Source: Acidobacteriota bacterium
GTDB lineage: Bacteria > Acidobacteriota > Thermoanaerobaculia > Multivoradales > Multivoraceae
Assembly: GCA_026707545.1 (NCBI GenBank)
Contig: JAPOWR010000002.1
Location: 1 to 64,000, forward strand
DNA: 64,000 nt
Direction: 5' to 3'
The notes beneath the pieces are model-generated. The model did not search any database, was not told the origin of the DNA, and saw only the letters and a list, made by a program, of their open reading frames with translations. The number at the start of each line of letters is the position of its first letter. The first letter of the stretch is position 1. The position numbers were made by a program, and so were the translations under genes. Shown piece by piece: positions 33,721 through 43,531 of the stretch.

Positions 33721-34749
33721 GTGGAACACGGAGGCGATCACCTGGATACGGAGAACTACGGTCGACTTGCGGCCGCGGTTCAGTCCGTGCGGATCGCGGG
33801 CCGGGTCACGCGGCGCCTTCAGCAATCGCTCCAGGGGTCCTTCGTGACCAAGGAGGACCGGTCGCCGGTGACGGTCGCCGACTACGCGGCCCAGGCTCTG
33901 GTCAGCCTGACGCTGCCGCCTGGCGAGGCCATCGTCGGCGAGGAGACCGCGGAGGCTCTGGGCGCTCCCGGAGGGAGGGAGATCCTGGACCAGGTCGCCC
34001 ACGCCGTCCGGTCCGAGTTGCCCGATGTCACCGCCGCCGACGTGCGAGCCGCGATCGACCGCTGCTCGGATGCGGGCGGTGCCAGCGGGAGGTTCTGGGT
34101 CCTCGATCCGATCGACGGCACCAAGGGGTTCCTGCGCGGCGACCAGTACGCGATCGCCCTGGGCCTGATGGAGGACGGCGCGGTCGTCGGCGGTGTGCTC
34201 GGTTGCCCGAACCTGCCTTCGGACACCGGCCGCGGTTGCCTGTTCGTCGCCGCCCGTGGCCGGGGCGCCTGGGAACTACCGTTCGACGAGGATCGGGGGA
34301 CGGCGCGGCGGATCGGGGTTTCCGCGGTGGCCGCGTCGGGTGACGCTGCCTTCTGCGAGTCGGCCGAAGCGATGCACTCGGACCGTGATCGGCACGCCAG
34401 GATTGCCCTGCGGCTTGGGGTGACGGCCCCTCCCGTGCGCATGGACAGTCAGTGCAAGTACGGGGCGATCGCCCGTGGCGATGCTTCGATCTACCTCCGG
34501 TTACCGTCGTCCAGGACCTATCGGGAGAAGATCTGGGACCATGCGGCGGGCTTCATCGTGGTCTCCGAAGCCGGCGGCGCGGTGACGGACGCCTACGGGC
34601 GCAACCTCGACTTCAGTCGGGGGCGGACTCTCGACGGGAACCGTGGCGTGGTGGCGACCAACGGCCGCCTTCACGGCGTGGTCCTGGATGCGGCGGCCGC
34701 CGTGCTGCCGCAGAGCCCGGCAGCGTCGCCGCCGAATCCGGAAGGTTGA
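33721..34749 (+). CDS. HAL2/SAL1-type 3'(2'),5'-bisphosphate nucleotidase (inositol monophosphatase family)
   Basis: The 342-residue product has the metal-binding motifs of the FIG/IMPase superfamily: VGEE, DPIDGTKGF and WDHAAG. The sequences TKEDRSPVTVADYAAQA and FLRGDQYAIALG are characteristic of the HAL2 branch, which dephosphorylates 3'-phosphoadenosine 5'-phosphate left by sulfate transfer. GTG 33721 fits the family start and the TATCAT hexamer 6 nt upstream. It lies 22 nt before rfbB, so it is probably co-transcribed with the rhamnose genes; a sulfated polysaccharide would explain the link, but that is inference. Confidence 0.87.
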   Translation: MEHGGDHLDTENYGRLAAAVQSVRIAGRVTRRLQQSLQGSFVTKEDRSPVTVADYAAQALVSLTLPPGEAIVGEETAEALGAPGGREILDQVAHAVRSELPDVTAADVRAAIDRCSDAGGASGRFWVLDPIDGTKGFLRGDQYAIALGLMEDGAVVGGVLGCPNLPSDTGRGCLFVAARGRGAWELPFDEDRGTARRIGVSAVAASGDAAFCESAEAMHSDRDRHARIALRLGVTAPPVRMDSQCKYGAIARGDASIYLRLPSSRTYREKIWDHAAGFIVVSEAGGAVTDAYGRNLDFSRGRTLDGNRGVVATNGRLHGVVLDAAAAVLPQSPAASPPNPEG

Positions 34750-34771
34750 GACGGGATCCTATCTCTTGGTT

Positions 34772-35881
34772 GTGAGCGAGACTCTGCTTGTCTGCGGCGG
34801 CGCCGGCTTTATCGGCAGCAACTTCACCGCCGGCGCCCTGGCCGACGGTTCGTGTCGGGACAGCCGCGTAGTCGTGTTCGACAAGCTGACCTATGCCGGC
34901 AGTCTCCTCAACCTCGAGGCCGTGGAGGACGATCCGCGCTACCGGTTCGTCCATGGCGACATCGCCGATCGCGAGGCCGTCGGGCGAGTCTTCACCGAGC
35001 ACCGTCCCACCGCGGTCATCAACTTCGCGGCCGAGAGTCACGTGGACCGCTCGATCGACCGTCCCGGCGACTTCATCCGCACGAACATCGTCGGCACGTT
35101 CGAACTTCTCGAAGCAGCCCGGATCGCCCTGAGCGGCGGTTCCGCAGAGGAGAGGGCCGCGTTCCGGTTCATCCATGTGTCGACTGACGAGGTGTTCGGC
35201 AGCCTCGGCGACGAAGGACGGTTCCACGAACAGACACCCTACGATCCGAGTTCGCCGTACTCCGCGTCCAAGGCCGCCGCCGATCACCTCGTGCGCGCCT
35301 ACTGGCGCACGTACGGTCTGCCCGCGATCGTGACCAACTGCTCGAACAACTACGGTCCATATCAGTATCCGGAGAAGCTGATTCCGGTGATGATCCTGAA
35401 CGCGATCGAGGGACTCCCGCTGCCGATCTACGGCGAGGGCAGGAACGTCCGGGACTGGTTGCACGTCGACGATCACGGTGCCGGTCTGCTCTCAGTGCTG
35501 AGGCGTGGCGAACCGGGCCAGAGCTACAACCTGGGGGGCGACGAGGAACGAACGAACCTCGAAGTCGTGGAGGCTGTCTGTGCGGCGGTGGAGGCGGAGG
35601 TCCCGGCGGAACGAAACGCCGCGCTTGCCGCTAAGGGGATCGGCAGCTATCGGGAACTGATGACCTTCGTCGAAGATCGACCGGGTCACGATCATCGCTA
35701 CGCGATCGATGCCTCGAAGGTGCGGCGCGAACTGGATTGGAGGCCGCGGCACGATTTCGAGACCGGGCTGCGCGAGACGGTGCGATGGTATCTGGAGCAC
35801 CGCGAGTGGTGCGAAGCGGTGGCCCTTGGGGCGTCCAGGACCCGGATGGGGACACAGGCCCGCCTGACGGCTGCGACATGA
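34772..35881 (+). CDS. rfbB: dTDP-glucose 4,6-dehydratase
   Basis: The 369-residue short-chain dehydrogenase/reductase begins with the NAD site [11 protein letters not shown], has [10 protein letters not shown] with the catalytic Thr-Asp-Glu, and [12 protein letters not shown] with the Tyr-Lys pair. [17 protein letters not shown] and [13 protein letters not shown] are family signatures. It converts dTDP-glucose to dTDP-4-dehydro-6-deoxyglucose in the cytoplasm, the second step to dTDP-rhamnose. GTG 34772 is the start in line with the family. Its stop overlaps the rfbA start (ATGA). Confidence 0.95.
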   Translation: MSETLLVCGGAGFIGSNFTAGALADGSCRDSRVVVFDKLTYAGSLLNLEAVEDDPRYRFVHGDIADREAVGRVFTEHRPTAVINFAAESHVDRSIDRPGDFIRTNIVGTFELLEAARIALSGGSAEERAAFRFIHVSTDEVFGSLGDEGRFHEQTPYDPSSPYSASKAAADHLVRAYWRTYGLPAIVTNCSNNYGPYQYPEKLIPVMILNAIEGLPLPIYGEGRNVRDWLHVDDHGAGLLSVLRRGEPGQSYNLGGDEERTNLEVVEAVCAAVEAEVPAERNAALAAKGIGSYRELMTFVEDRPGHDHRYAIDASKVRRELDWRPRHDFETGLRETVRWYLEHREWCEAVALGASRTRMGTQARLTAAT

Positions 35882-36765
35882 GTCCGCTAAGAGGAATCCT
35901 GCTCGCGGGCGGCGCTGGCACACGGCTCCATCCGGTGACGCGCGCGGTCAGCAAGCAGTTGCTGCCGGTGTACGACCAGCCGATGGTCCACTATCCGCTG
36001 TCCAGCCTGATGGTGGCGGGTGTGCGAGAGGTTCTGATCATCACGACGCCGCAGGACCAGGCAGCCTTCAGGCGCCTGCTGGGCGACGGCAGCGAGCTCG
36101 GCCTCGAGCTTTCCTATGCGGTGCAGGAAGCGCCGGAGGGCATCGCCCAGGCGTTCCTGATCGGCGCCGAGCACCTGGGCGGAGCGAGGGCGGCGCTCGC
36201 GCTTGGCGACAACATCTTCCACGGCCACGGCCTGGCCCGGGTGCTCCAGCGGGCCGCGAACCGAAACGCCTCCTCGCCGGGTGCAGTGATCTTCGGCTAC
36301 CGCGTCCGGGATCCCGAGCGGTACGGAGTGGTCGAGTTCGATGACGAGCGGCGGGTGATCGGGTTGGAGGAAAAGCCTGCGGCGCCGAAGTCGCCCTACG
36401 CGGTTCCAGGTCTGTACTTCTACGATGAGCGGGTGGTCGACCTGGCGCGGACGCTTGAACCCTCGGCGCGCGGCGAACTGGAGATCACCGACCTGAACCG
36501 CCTTTACCTGGCTGAGGGCACGCTCCAGGTCGAGCTCCTCGGTCGCGGCGTCGCCTGGCTCGACACGGGGACGCACGAGGCGTTGCTTCAGGCGAGCAAC
36601 TTCATCCAGGCGCTCGAGGAACGTCAGGGACTGAAGGTCGCCTGCCTGGAGGAGGTGGCCTATCGCATGGGGTACATCGACGCGGACGAGCTGGCGCGGC
36701 TGGCGGAAACGACGAACGACACCTATGGTCGTTACCTGAGCCTCGTCCTGGAGGAGGGACGTTGA
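35878..36765 (+). CDS. rfbA: Glucose-1-phosphate thymidylyltransferase
   Basis: The 295-residue nucleotidyltransferase has [16 protein letters not shown], the [17 protein letters not shown] segment, ALGDNIFHG and [10 protein letters not shown], all typical of RfbA/RmlA. It makes dTDP-glucose from dTTP and glucose 1-phosphate. It overlaps rfbB upstream (ATGA) and rfbC downstream (TTGA), so the three enzymes are translationally coupled. Confidence 0.95.
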   Translation: MSPLRGILLAGGAGTRLHPVTRAVSKQLLPVYDQPMVHYPLSSLMVAGVREVLIITTPQDQAAFRRLLGDGSELGLELSYAVQEAPEGIAQAFLIGAEHLGGARAALALGDNIFHGHGLARVLQRAANRNASSPGAVIFGYRVRDPERYGVVEFDDERRVIGLEEKPAAPKSPYAVPGLYFYDERVVDLARTLEPSARGELEITDLNRLYLAEGTLQVELLGRGVAWLDTGTHEALLQASNFIQALEERQGLKVACLEEVAYRMGYIDADELARLAETTNDTYGRYLSLVLEEGR

Positions 36766-37328
36766 GCGCGCCGCCCAGGGTCCACCGGACCGGGTTGCCC
36801 CATGTGCTGATCGTCGAACCCGCTGTTCACCGGGACGGCCGCGGTTTCTTCCTTGAGAGCCATAACTCGTCCACGTTCGGGGTGTCCGGCGTGGAGAGGC
36901 CCTGGGTTCAGGACAATCACTCGCGGTCTGGCCGCGCGACGCTGCGTGGCCTCCACCTTCAGTGTCGCCGGCAGCAGACGAAGCTCGTTCGCGTCACCCG
37001 GGGCGAAGTCTTCGACGTCGCCGTGGATGTGCGGCGCGGCTCTCCGTCGTTCCTGGGCTGGACCGGCTGCGTCCTGTCGGAGGACAACTTCCGCCAGCTC
37101 TACATCCCGCGCGGTTTCGCCCACGGCTTCTGCGTGATCAGCGAGAGCGCCGAGGTGCAGTACAAGTGCGACGACTACTACGACCGGGACGACGAACTCT
37201 CGATTGCCTGGGACGACCCCCAGATCGGGATCGACTGGCCGGTCGAGGAGCCGCTGCTCTCGGACCGCGACCGGGCGGCGCCGACCATCGCGGGATGTTT
37301 CGAGCAGCTGCCGACGTTCTCGTATTGA
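36762..37328 (+). CDS. rfbC: dTDP-4-dehydrorhamnose 3,5-epimerase
   Basis: The 188-residue cupin enzyme has RGFFLESHN, the substrate loop [18 protein letters not shown] with the catalytic His, [18 protein letters not shown] and [23 protein letters not shown], all matching RmlC. It epimerises C3 and C5 of the 4-keto sugar. The start codon is TTG 36762, overlapping the rfbA stop. No rfbD (reductase) follows in this window, so the last step must be encoded elsewhere or the 4-keto sugar goes to another product. Confidence 0.94.
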   Translation: MSAPPRVHRTGLPHVLIVEPAVHRDGRGFFLESHNSSTFGVSGVERPWVQDNHSRSGRATLRGLHLQCRRQQTKLVRVTRGEVFDVAVDVRRGSPSFLGWTGCVLSEDNFRQLYIPRGFAHGFCVISESAEVQYKCDDYYDRDDELSIAWDDPQIGIDWPVEEPLLSDRDRAAPTIAGCFEQLPTFSY

Positions 37329-37378
37329 GTCGCTGTGAGTTCTAACGGCGCGGCGGAGATCGACTGCGGTCCAACTTC

Positions 37379-38740
37379 ATGAGTGCAGCAGCGGAACGAC
37401 TGGAGCCGCCGCCGGATCAGGACGGTCTGATAGCCGCCGACCACGAGCAGCTCGAGGCGCACGAGATCGGTGTTGAGGAGGCCAGGCGGCAGTTGGCGCT
37501 GCTGCGCGATCCGCCGCCCCCGACGAAGCTCGTGCGTCCGGCCCTGGTCGGCGACGGCATCCTCCCACTGCCTCGAGGCGCCGAGGGCGCTCGGCTGGCC
37601 AAGGAGGGGCGATCCGCCGCGCGGGCGGGCCGGCTGATCCGGTTCGTGCCGGCGTCGGGGGCCGCATCGCGGCTGTTCGCGGAGCTTCGACGAGCCCAGG
37701 CCGGCGGTTTTGCCGCGACCGACCCGGTTCTGGTCCGTTTCGAGAAGACCCGGCGCCAGCTTCCGTTCGACTGCGGTCCTTCCGAACTGCTGGAGCGGTA
37801 CGGCGATGCACCCAAGGCCCTGATCCCGTTCCACCGCTACGCCGATGGCGAGCAGCGGACCGCGCTGGAGGAGCACCTGGTGGAGGCGGCCGCGCTGGTG
37901 GGCGGCAGCGGCTCCGCGGCGGCGCACTTCTCGGTTGCCGTCCATCACCGGGCGGCCTTCGAGGCGCTCCTCGGCGACCGGCTCTCCGTACTCGAACGGC
38001 GGCTGGGGTGCCGATTCGACGTCTCGCTCTCCCACCAGTCGCCGGCGACGGACAGCGTCGCGGTCGATGCGGATGGCGAGCCGTTCCGGGTGGCCAATGT
38101 TCCCGAAGCTTCATTGCTGGTCCGGCCCGGTGGGCACGGCGCACTGCTCGGCAACCTCCAGTCCCTGGCCGATCGGGGTTTCGAGTTGATCGGGGTGAAG
38201 AACATCGACAACGTCCAGCCCGAGCAGGCCCAGGGCGCGGCGGTTCGCGCCATGCGGATCCTGGCTGGGATGGCACTGGAACTGGCGCGACGTTCACACC
38301 GGCCAGCCAGGGTCTGCGGCGTCGTTCCCGCGACCGGTACTGCCGGCGGAGGCCCCTTCTGGGTTCAGGAAACATATGGCGAGGTGCGACTTCAGATCGT
38401 CGAGACCTCCCAGATCGACCTCGAGGACGGCGAACAGGCGGCGATCCTGGCTCGGTCCACGCACTTCAACCCGGTGTTCCTGGTCTGCGCGGCGCGCCGG
38501 CCCGCCGGTAGGGCGTACCGATTGGAGGACTACGTCGACCATGACACCAGCTTCGTGGTCCGCAAGAGTCATGGCGGCCGGGAGCTGACCGCTCTGGAAC
38601 GTCCCGGTCTGTGGAACGGATCGATGGCCGGCTGGGAAACGCAGTTCGTGGAGTTGCCGGGCGAGGTGTACACACCGGTCAAGAGCGTGTTCGATCTCGC
38701 CGGAGCCGAGCACCAGTCCGCGGAAGGGGAACTTCGATGA
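37379..38740 (+). CDS. DUF4301 family protein
   Basis: The 453-residue product matches what I know of the DUF4301 family: LIPFHRYADG, EEHLVEAAALV, SHQSPATDSVAVD, RPGGHGALLGNLQSL and GVKNIDNVQPE. The pattern resembles UDP-sugar pyrophosphorylase-like folds (GGHGA, KNIDN), so a nucleotide-sugar role near the rhamnose genes is plausible but unproven. It starts 50 nt after rfbC and its stop overlaps the next start (ATGA). Confidence 0.85.
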   Translation: MSAAAERLEPPPDQDGLIAADHEQLEAHEIGVEEARRQLALLRDPPPPTKLVRPALVGDGILPLPRGAEGARLAKEGRSAARAGRLIRFVPASGAASRLFAELRRAQAGGFAATDPVLVRFEKTRRQLPFDCGPSELLERYGDAPKALIPFHRYADGEQRTALEEHLVEAAALVGGSGSAAAHFSVAVHHRAAFEALLGDRLSVLERRLGCRFDVSLSHQSPATDSVAVDADGEPFRVANVPEASLLVRPGGHGALLGNLQSLADRGFELIGVKNIDNVQPEQAQGAAVRAMRILAGMALELARRSHRPARVCGVVPATGTAGGGPFWVQETYGEVRLQIVETSQIDLEDGEQAAILARSTHFNPVFLVCAARRPAGRAYRLEDYVDHDTSFVVRKSHGGRELTALERPGLWNGSMAGWETQFVELPGEVYTPVKSVFDLAGAEHQSAEGELR

Positions 38741-39498
38741 GTGGAGCTGAGAGTCAGGTCACACAGCCGGATGGGAGCGGTGCCGCCGGTGGGAGGCCGG
38801 CGAAGGCCTCGAAGTTGCGGATTCTGGTGAGGGTGGCGGTCGTCGTCCTGGTCGTCGCCGCCCTGCTGCTGTTCGGCCGCCGGATCGCCGGCTACCTGCC
38901 CGGGTTCAGCGCCTGGGTCGACGGGCTCGGCGTGTGGGGACCGATCGTGTTCGTGCTGGGCTACGCCGTGGCGACCGTCGCCTTCATTCCGGGATCGTTG
39001 CTCACAGTCGCCGGCGGCGCGATCTTCGGTCTGGCCGAAGGCACCGCGCTGGTGTTCGTCGGAGCGTGCCTGGGGGCGACCGGAGCCTTCATCGCGTCCA
39101 GGTACTTCTTCCGCGGAGCGATCGAGAAACGGGTGGCGGCGGAACCGCGCTTCGCCGCGATCGACCGGGCGGTGGGCCGCGAGGGCTTCAAGATCGTCCT
39201 GCTGCTGCGGCTGACGCCGATCGTTCCCTTCGTGCTGCTGAACTACGCCCTGGGGTTGACCAGGGTGAAGCTGGGGCACTACGCGGGCGCCTTCATCGGC
39301 ATGCTCCCGGCGACCCTGCTGTACGTGTACTACGGCAAGGTGATCGGTGATCTGGCCGAAATCGCTGCCGGCGTCGGCGACGAGCGGGGTTGGGGAACCC
39401 ACGTGGTCACGGGAGTCGGACTGGTCGCCACCGTCGCAGTGATCGTGCTCGTCACCCGCATCGCGCGCCGCGCGCTCCAGGAGGAGGTGGGAGAGTGA
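38737..39498 (+). CDS. TVP38/TMEM64 (DedA-superfamily) membrane protein
   Basis: The 253-residue product has about five membrane segments. The core TVP38/TMEM64 (SNARE-associated) motif is visible: VAFIPGSLLTVAGGAIFG, LGATGAFIASRYFFR, LLLRLTPIVPFVLLNYALGLT. Members are inner-membrane proteins implicated in lipid or small-solute handling. ATG 38737 overlaps the DUF4301 stop, and GTG of the flavoprotein overlaps its own stop. Pairing of this family with MerA-like oxidoreductases is common. Confidence 0.9.
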   Translation: MSGAESQVTQPDGSGAAGGRPAKASKLRILVRVAVVVLVVAALLLFGRRIAGYLPGFSAWVDGLGVWGPIVFVLGYAVATVAFIPGSLLTVAGGAIFGLAEGTALVFVGACLGATGAFIASRYFFRGAIEKRVAAEPRFAAIDRAVGREGFKIVLLLRLTPIVPFVLLNYALGLTRVKLGHYAGAFIGMLPATLLYVYYGKVIGDLAEIAAGVGDERGWGTHVVTGVGLVATVAVIVLVTRIARRALQEEVGE

Positions 39499-41021
39499 CC
39501 AGACCGGAGATGCTCGCGGGAAACCGGTACGACCAGGCGTTGACCGCCCTGGTGGCGCCCGCCGACTGGACGAACCCGGAACCCGACGGTCGCTATCACG
39601 TGGTCGTGATCGGGGCGGGAACCGCCGGGCTCGTGACCGCGATCGCGAGCGCCGGCCTGGGCGCCCGGGTGGCTCTGATCGAGCGCCGGTTCATGGGTGG
39701 CGACTGCCTGAACTTCGGCTGCGTCCCGTCGAAGGGCGTGATCGCCGCGGCGAGGCGATGGCAGGCCGGCCACGCCGATACCGGGTTCGGGGCGCCGGGG
39801 CCCGATCGCGCGGGCGACTTCGGCGCCGCGATGGATCGCATGCGGCGGATCCGGGCGGCGATCAGCCAGGACGACGCGGCCGAGCGCTTTCGTGACGCTG
39901 GGGTCGATGTCTACCTGGGCGAGGGCAGATTCCTGTCCGATCGCGCGGTGTCAGTGACCGGCCCCGCCGGCGACCGGGAGCTCCGTTTCCGGCGGGCCGT
40001 GATCGCCACTGGCGCGCGTCCCCAGGCGCCGCCGATTCCCGGACTCGACCGCTCCGACTACCTGACCAACGAGACGGTCTTCTCGCTGACCGAGCGGCCC
40101 GAGCGCCTGGCCGTCATCGGCGCCGGCCCGATCGGCTGCGAGCTGTCGCAGTCCTTCGCGCGACTCGGCAGTCGGGTGACGACGTTCGACCTTCTGCCCG
40201 GCATCCTGCCGCGCGAGGACCCGGACGCGGCTGCTCTGGTCGAGCGATCCCTTCGGCGGGACGGGGTCGAGTTTGCCCTTGGTGTGCGGATCGAGGAGGT
40301 CTCCTCGTCTGCCACGGGTGTCCGCCTGATCTACAGGGACAGCGAGGGCGAGCGCCGGGAGACGACGAGCGACGAGCTGCTGGTCGCCGTCGGGCGGCTT
40401 CCGAACGTCGAGAACCTGGGCCTCGAGGAGATCGGCGTCCACAGTGGCGCGGGAGGCATTGTGGTCGACGCGAAGCTGCGGACGACGAATCCACGGATCT
40501 ACGCCGCCGGCGATGTGACACCCGCGCCCAAGTTCACTCACCTGGCGGATGCCCACGCCGGTGTCGTTGTCCAGAACGCCCTGTTCTTCCCGAGCGCCCG
40601 TGCCGACCGGCTGGTCGTGCCGCGGTGTACGTACACGTCGCCGGAAGTGGCGCACGTCGGCCTGGATCGCCAGGAGGCGGCGCAGCGCGGGATCGACGTC
40701 GACGTGATCGACGTGCAGCTCGAGGAGAACCATCGGGCCCTGCTCGACGGCGAGGAGGATGGGTTCCTGCGGGTCCTGCTTCAGCGAGGCAGCGATCGCG
40801 TGATTGGCGCCACGGTGGTGGCGACCGGGGCCGGCGATCTGATCGCACCGCTCGCGCTGGCGGTGACGCATCGGCTGGGACTCTCGAAGTTCACCTCGAC
40901 GATCCTGCCGTATCCGACCCAGGCGGAGGTGCTCAAGAGGGCCGCGAACCAATGGCGCAGGACGAGGCTCAGTCCTGCCGTCCAACGCGTGTTCGACCGC
41001 TGGTTCCGCCTGACCGCCTGA
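39495..41021 (+). CDS. MerA-like FAD-dependent pyridine nucleotide-disulfide oxidoreductase
   Basis: The 508-residue product has the FAD motif VVVIGAGTAGLVTA, redox-active cysteines in GGDCLNFGCVPSKG, a second Rossmann site (LAVIGAGPIGCELSQ), the AAGDVTP FAD motif and the C-terminal PYPTQAE box, where Tyr replaces the usual catalytic His as in the mercuric reductase group. It lacks the C-terminal vicinal cysteines and N-terminal metal domain of true MerA, so mercury reduction is unlikely. The start is GTG 39495, overlapping the TVP38 stop. It probably works with the membrane partner in an electron-transfer reaction of unknown substrate. Confidence 0.9.
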   Translation: MTRPEMLAGNRYDQALTALVAPADWTNPEPDGRYHVVVIGAGTAGLVTAIASAGLGARVALIERRFMGGDCLNFGCVPSKGVIAAARRWQAGHADTGFGAPGPDRAGDFGAAMDRMRRIRAAISQDDAAERFRDAGVDVYLGEGRFLSDRAVSVTGPAGDRELRFRRAVIATGARPQAPPIPGLDRSDYLTNETVFSLTERPERLAVIGAGPIGCELSQSFARLGSRVTTFDLLPGILPREDPDAAALVERSLRRDGVEFALGVRIEEVSSSATGVRLIYRDSEGERRETTSDELLVAVGRLPNVENLGLEEIGVHSGAGGIVVDAKLRTTNPRIYAAGDVTPAPKFTHLADAHAGVVVQNALFFPSARADRLVVPRCTYTSPEVAHVGLDRQEAAQRGIDVDVIDVQLEENHRALLDGEEDGFLRVLLQRGSDRVIGATVVATGAGDLIAPLALAVTHRLGLSKFTSTILPYPTQAEVLKRAANQWRRTRLSPAVQRVFDRWFRLTA

Positions 41022-41062
41022 CCGCCTGACCGGCTGGGGAGCTGGGCGAGTTGGCGAGCCGC

Positions 41063-42346
41063 CTAGAGGTGGCGCCGTCGCGCTCTGCGCTGTCTTCGCC
41101 TCCGCCTGCGCCGCTTCGTGGTCCCGGTTGAGGCCGGGGACGGAGCCGGCTCGCCGACCTGCTGCCAGAATCCGAGCGTCTTGCCGCCGCTGCCGGTGGC
41201 AGCCGAGAGCAGGCCGAAGAGTTCCAGGGCGGGACGGAACGCATCGCGACGGACCAGGTTGTGAACGGCTCCGGGGCTGTGGCTTGGTTCGCACAGCCGC
41301 TGGAATGTCTCCAGGGCACGGGTGATCCGGACGCGCCGCCTGGCGGAGAGCGCGAAGCGGGTGCCGAAGTCGTCCACCACGTCATCCACGAGTCGTTGCA
41401 GGCGCCGGCGCTGAACCGCTTTCCCGCCGGCCTCGAGCCGTTCCCTGCCAACGACGATCCGTGGTAGGAGCGAGGTGGAAAGCAGCACCGCGAGCGGCAC
41501 GTCCGGGTCGTTGTTGACGCGTTCGTCCAGTTGCTCCGCGAGTCGGGAGAAGCCGGCCGTCTGGGCCGTCGAGCCCCGCACTTCCTCGACTTCGGGCAGG
41601 ACGACCGGCAGCAACCCCGAACGCCGCATCCAGTCGAAAGCCGCCGCGCTCCGGCCGCTGGCGAGGAGTTGGATCAACTCCTCGATCAGGCGGTGCGGCG
41701 AGGCCTTGGCGATCTCCCGGCGGTGCTCGAGGGCGGCGGCGAGAGTGGCGGCCTCGAGGTCGAACCCCAGGCGAGCGGCGAACTCGCACGCCCGCAGCAT
41801 GCGCACCGGGTCCTCCCGATAGCGGAGGTTGGGATCGCCGATCACGCGGATCAGGCCGCGGTCGAGGTCCTCGAGGCCCTCGACATAGTCGACGACGGCG
41901 CGGTCGGAAGCCCGGTAGAGCAGGGCGTTGACGGTGAAGTCGCGGCGGAAGGCGTCCTGGCGTGGTGTGCCGTAGGTGTTGTCGCTGGTCACCAGGAGTT
42001 CACCCGGTGAACGACGTTGATGGTCGGGATCGGGCGCGCCGCGAAACGTCGACACTTCGACCACTTCGTCACTGAACAGGACGTGGACGAGACGGAAGCG
42101 GCGTCCGATGATCCGCGAGTTGCGGAACAGGCGGCGTACCTCCTCCGGCCGGGCGTCGGTGACGATGTCGTAGTCCTTCGGCCGCCGGTCCAGAAGCAGG
42201 TCCCGCACACTGCCGCCGACCAGACAGGCGTTTCTGCCGGCCTGGTGGAGCCGGCGGAGGACCTTTTGGGCGCCGGCAGAGAGTCGACGTGAGACGATCG
42301 GGTGCTTGGAGCGCGGCAGAACGGTGGCCGGGGCCGGCGCTTCCAT
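41063..42346 (-). CDS. pcnB: Poly(A) polymerase PcnB (class II nucleotidyltransferase)
   Basis: The 427-residue product has the nucleotidyltransferase signature LVGGSVRDLLLDRRPKDYDIVTDA, the PcnB-typical FRNSRIIGRRFRLVHVLF, RRDFTVNALLY, RVIGDPNLRYREDPVRMLRACEFAARLGF, and an Arg-rich C-terminal tail (TTKRRRRRRRQRRARRR) as in E. coli PcnB. It adds poly(A) tails to RNA 3' ends and promotes decay. A CCA-adding enzyme is the alternative, but the basic tail and the HxI-ISRR start favour PcnB. It has a TACCCT hexamer 6 nt before its ATG. Confidence 0.92.
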   Translation of the reverse strand: MEAPAPATVLPRSKHPIVSRRLSAGAQKVLRRLHQAGRNACLVGGSVRDLLLDRRPKDYDIVTDARPEEVRRLFRNSRIIGRRFRLVHVLFSDEVVEVSTFRGAPDPDHQRRSPGELLVTSDNTYGTPRQDAFRRDFTVNALLYRASDRAVVDYVEGLEDLDRGLIRVIGDPNLRYREDPVRMLRACEFAARLGFDLEAATLAAALEHRREIAKASPHRLIEELIQLLASGRSAAAFDWMRRSGLLPVVLPEVEEVRGSTAQTAGFSRLAEQLDERVNNDPDVPLAVLLSTSLLPRIVVGRERLEAGGKAVQRRRLQRLVDDVVDDFGTRFALSARRRVRITRALETFQRLCEPSHSPGAVHNLVRRDAFRPALELFGLLSAATGSGGKTLGFWQQVGEPAPSPASTGTTKRRRRRRRQRRARRRHL

Positions 42347-42352
42347 CGGGTC

Positions 42353-42358
42353 AGGGTA
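42353..42358 (-). promoter_or_regulatory. Candidate -10 hexamer (TACCCT) of pcnB
   Basis: On the minus strand TACCCT is followed by GACCCG (6 nt) and ATG 42346; no Shine-Dalgarno. Confidence 0.5.
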
Positions 42359-42395
42359 TCGCGATAGCCGATGTGGCGCGCGCCCGGCTGGCTGC

Positions 42396-42401
42396 TAGGC
42401 T
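42396..42401 (+). promoter_or_regulatory. Candidate -10 hexamer (TAGGCT) of the CoA-transferase/MaoC operon
   Basis: TAGGCT lies 8 nt before GTG 42410 with no Shine-Dalgarno between. It supports the GTG rather than ATG 42371, which lies upstream of the hexamer. Confidence 0.4.
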
Positions 42402-42409
42402 GCGCCGCC

Positions 42410-43531
42410 GTGGGCGCCCTGGACGGACTTCGGGTTCTCGACCTGTCGCGGCTTGCGCCCGGGCCCTACTGCTCGATGCTGCTCGCGGACATGGGGGCGG
42501 ACGTGCTGCGGGTCGACAATGCGATGGGCGGTCCGGTGAGGTCCGGCGACATGCTGTCCCGGAACAAGCGCAGCATCGCGCTCAACCTGAAGACACCGGG
42601 AGGCCAGCGCATCCTCCAGCAACTCGCCGCGGATGCTGATGTCTTTCTGGAAGGCAACCGGCCGGGCGTGTGTGCCCGGTTGGGATGTGACTACGCGACG
42701 CTCGCTGCGCTCAACGAGCGCTTGGTGTACTGCTCACTCACCGGCTACGGCCAGACCGGGCCGATGGCCCAGGCCGCCGGCCACGACGTGAACTACATCG
42801 CGCTCGCAGGTGTTCTGTCGCAGATCGGCAACGGCCGGGAACCGCCTCTTCCGCCTCTCAACCTGGTTGCCGACTTCGGTGGCGGAGGTCTGATGGCGGC
42901 CTTCGGCATCCTCTGCGCCCTGTTCGAGCGGGAGCGGTCCGGCTGCGGCCAGTACCTCGACGCCGCGATGATCGACGGGGCGGCGTCCCTGATGGCCGTG
43001 CACTTCGCGCAGAAGGGGGCTCGCTCGACGCCTGGCAAAGGCCTTCTCGGCGGTGGCGCCGCCTTCTACCGCTGCTACGAGTGCAAGTGCGGAGGCTACG
43101 TCTCGGTGGGCGCGATCGAACCGCAGTTCTTTGCCGCGCTGTGTGAGGGAACGGGTGTCGATGTCGCGCACGAGCAGATGGACACCGAACGCTGGCCGAC
43201 TCACATCGATGCATTCCGGAGGGCCTTCCTGACCCGCACCCGGGACGAGTGGACCGAGGTCTTCAGCCGGCTCGACGCCTGTGTCGCACCGGTGCTCGAC
43301 CTGGACGAGGCGCCGCGCCATGCGCACAACGCTGAGCGCGGCACGTTCCCGATTGGCCCGGATGGAGAGATCCACATCGCGCCCGCCCCGCGACTGGAGC
43401 GAACACCCGGTGACCTCCGCCGGCGCGAACCGCGGATGGGGGAACACACCGGAGAAGTCCTTCGAGGTCTCGGTTACGGCTCCGAGGAGATCGAGGGGCT
43501 CGAACAGAATGGAGCGATCCTGAGAGCATGA
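42410..43531 (+). CDS. CaiB/BaiF-type (class III) CoA-transferase or alpha-methylacyl-CoA racemase
   Basis: The 373-residue product begins LDGLRVLDLSRLAPGPYCSMLLADMGADVLRVD, the standard start of the family, and has NKRSIALNLKTPGG, FLEGNRPGVCARLG, SLTGYGQTGP and HDVNYIALAGVL with the conserved catalytic Asp. Members move CoA between acids or racemise 2-methylacyl-CoA; the HDVNYIA form is common in racemase-like members. GTG 42410 is chosen by family alignment and the upstream TAGGCT. It overlaps the MaoC gene (ATGA), suggesting that the two act on consecutive acyl-CoA intermediates. Confidence 0.9.
   Translation: MGALDGLRVLDLSRLAPGPYCSMLLADMGADVLRVDNAMGGPVRSGDMLSRNKRSIALNLKTPGGQRILQQLAADADVFLEGNRPGVCARLGCDYATLAALNERLVYCSLTGYGQTGPMAQAAGHDVNYIALAGVLSQIGNGREPPLPPLNLVADFGGGGLMAAFGILCALFERERSGCGQYLDAAMIDGAASLMAVHFAQKGARSTPGKGLLGGGAAFYRCYECKCGGYVSVGAIEPQFFAALCEGTGVDVAHEQMDTERWPTHIDAFRRAFLTRTRDEWTEVFSRLDACVAPVLDLDEAPRHAHNAERGTFPIGPDGEIHIAPAPRLERTPGDLRRREPRMGEHTGEVLRGLGYGSEEIEGLEQNGAILRA

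Noticed and set aside
39495..41021. Genuine mercuric reductase (merA)
   Set aside because: No C-terminal Cys pair, no heavy-metal domain, and no mer genes nearby.
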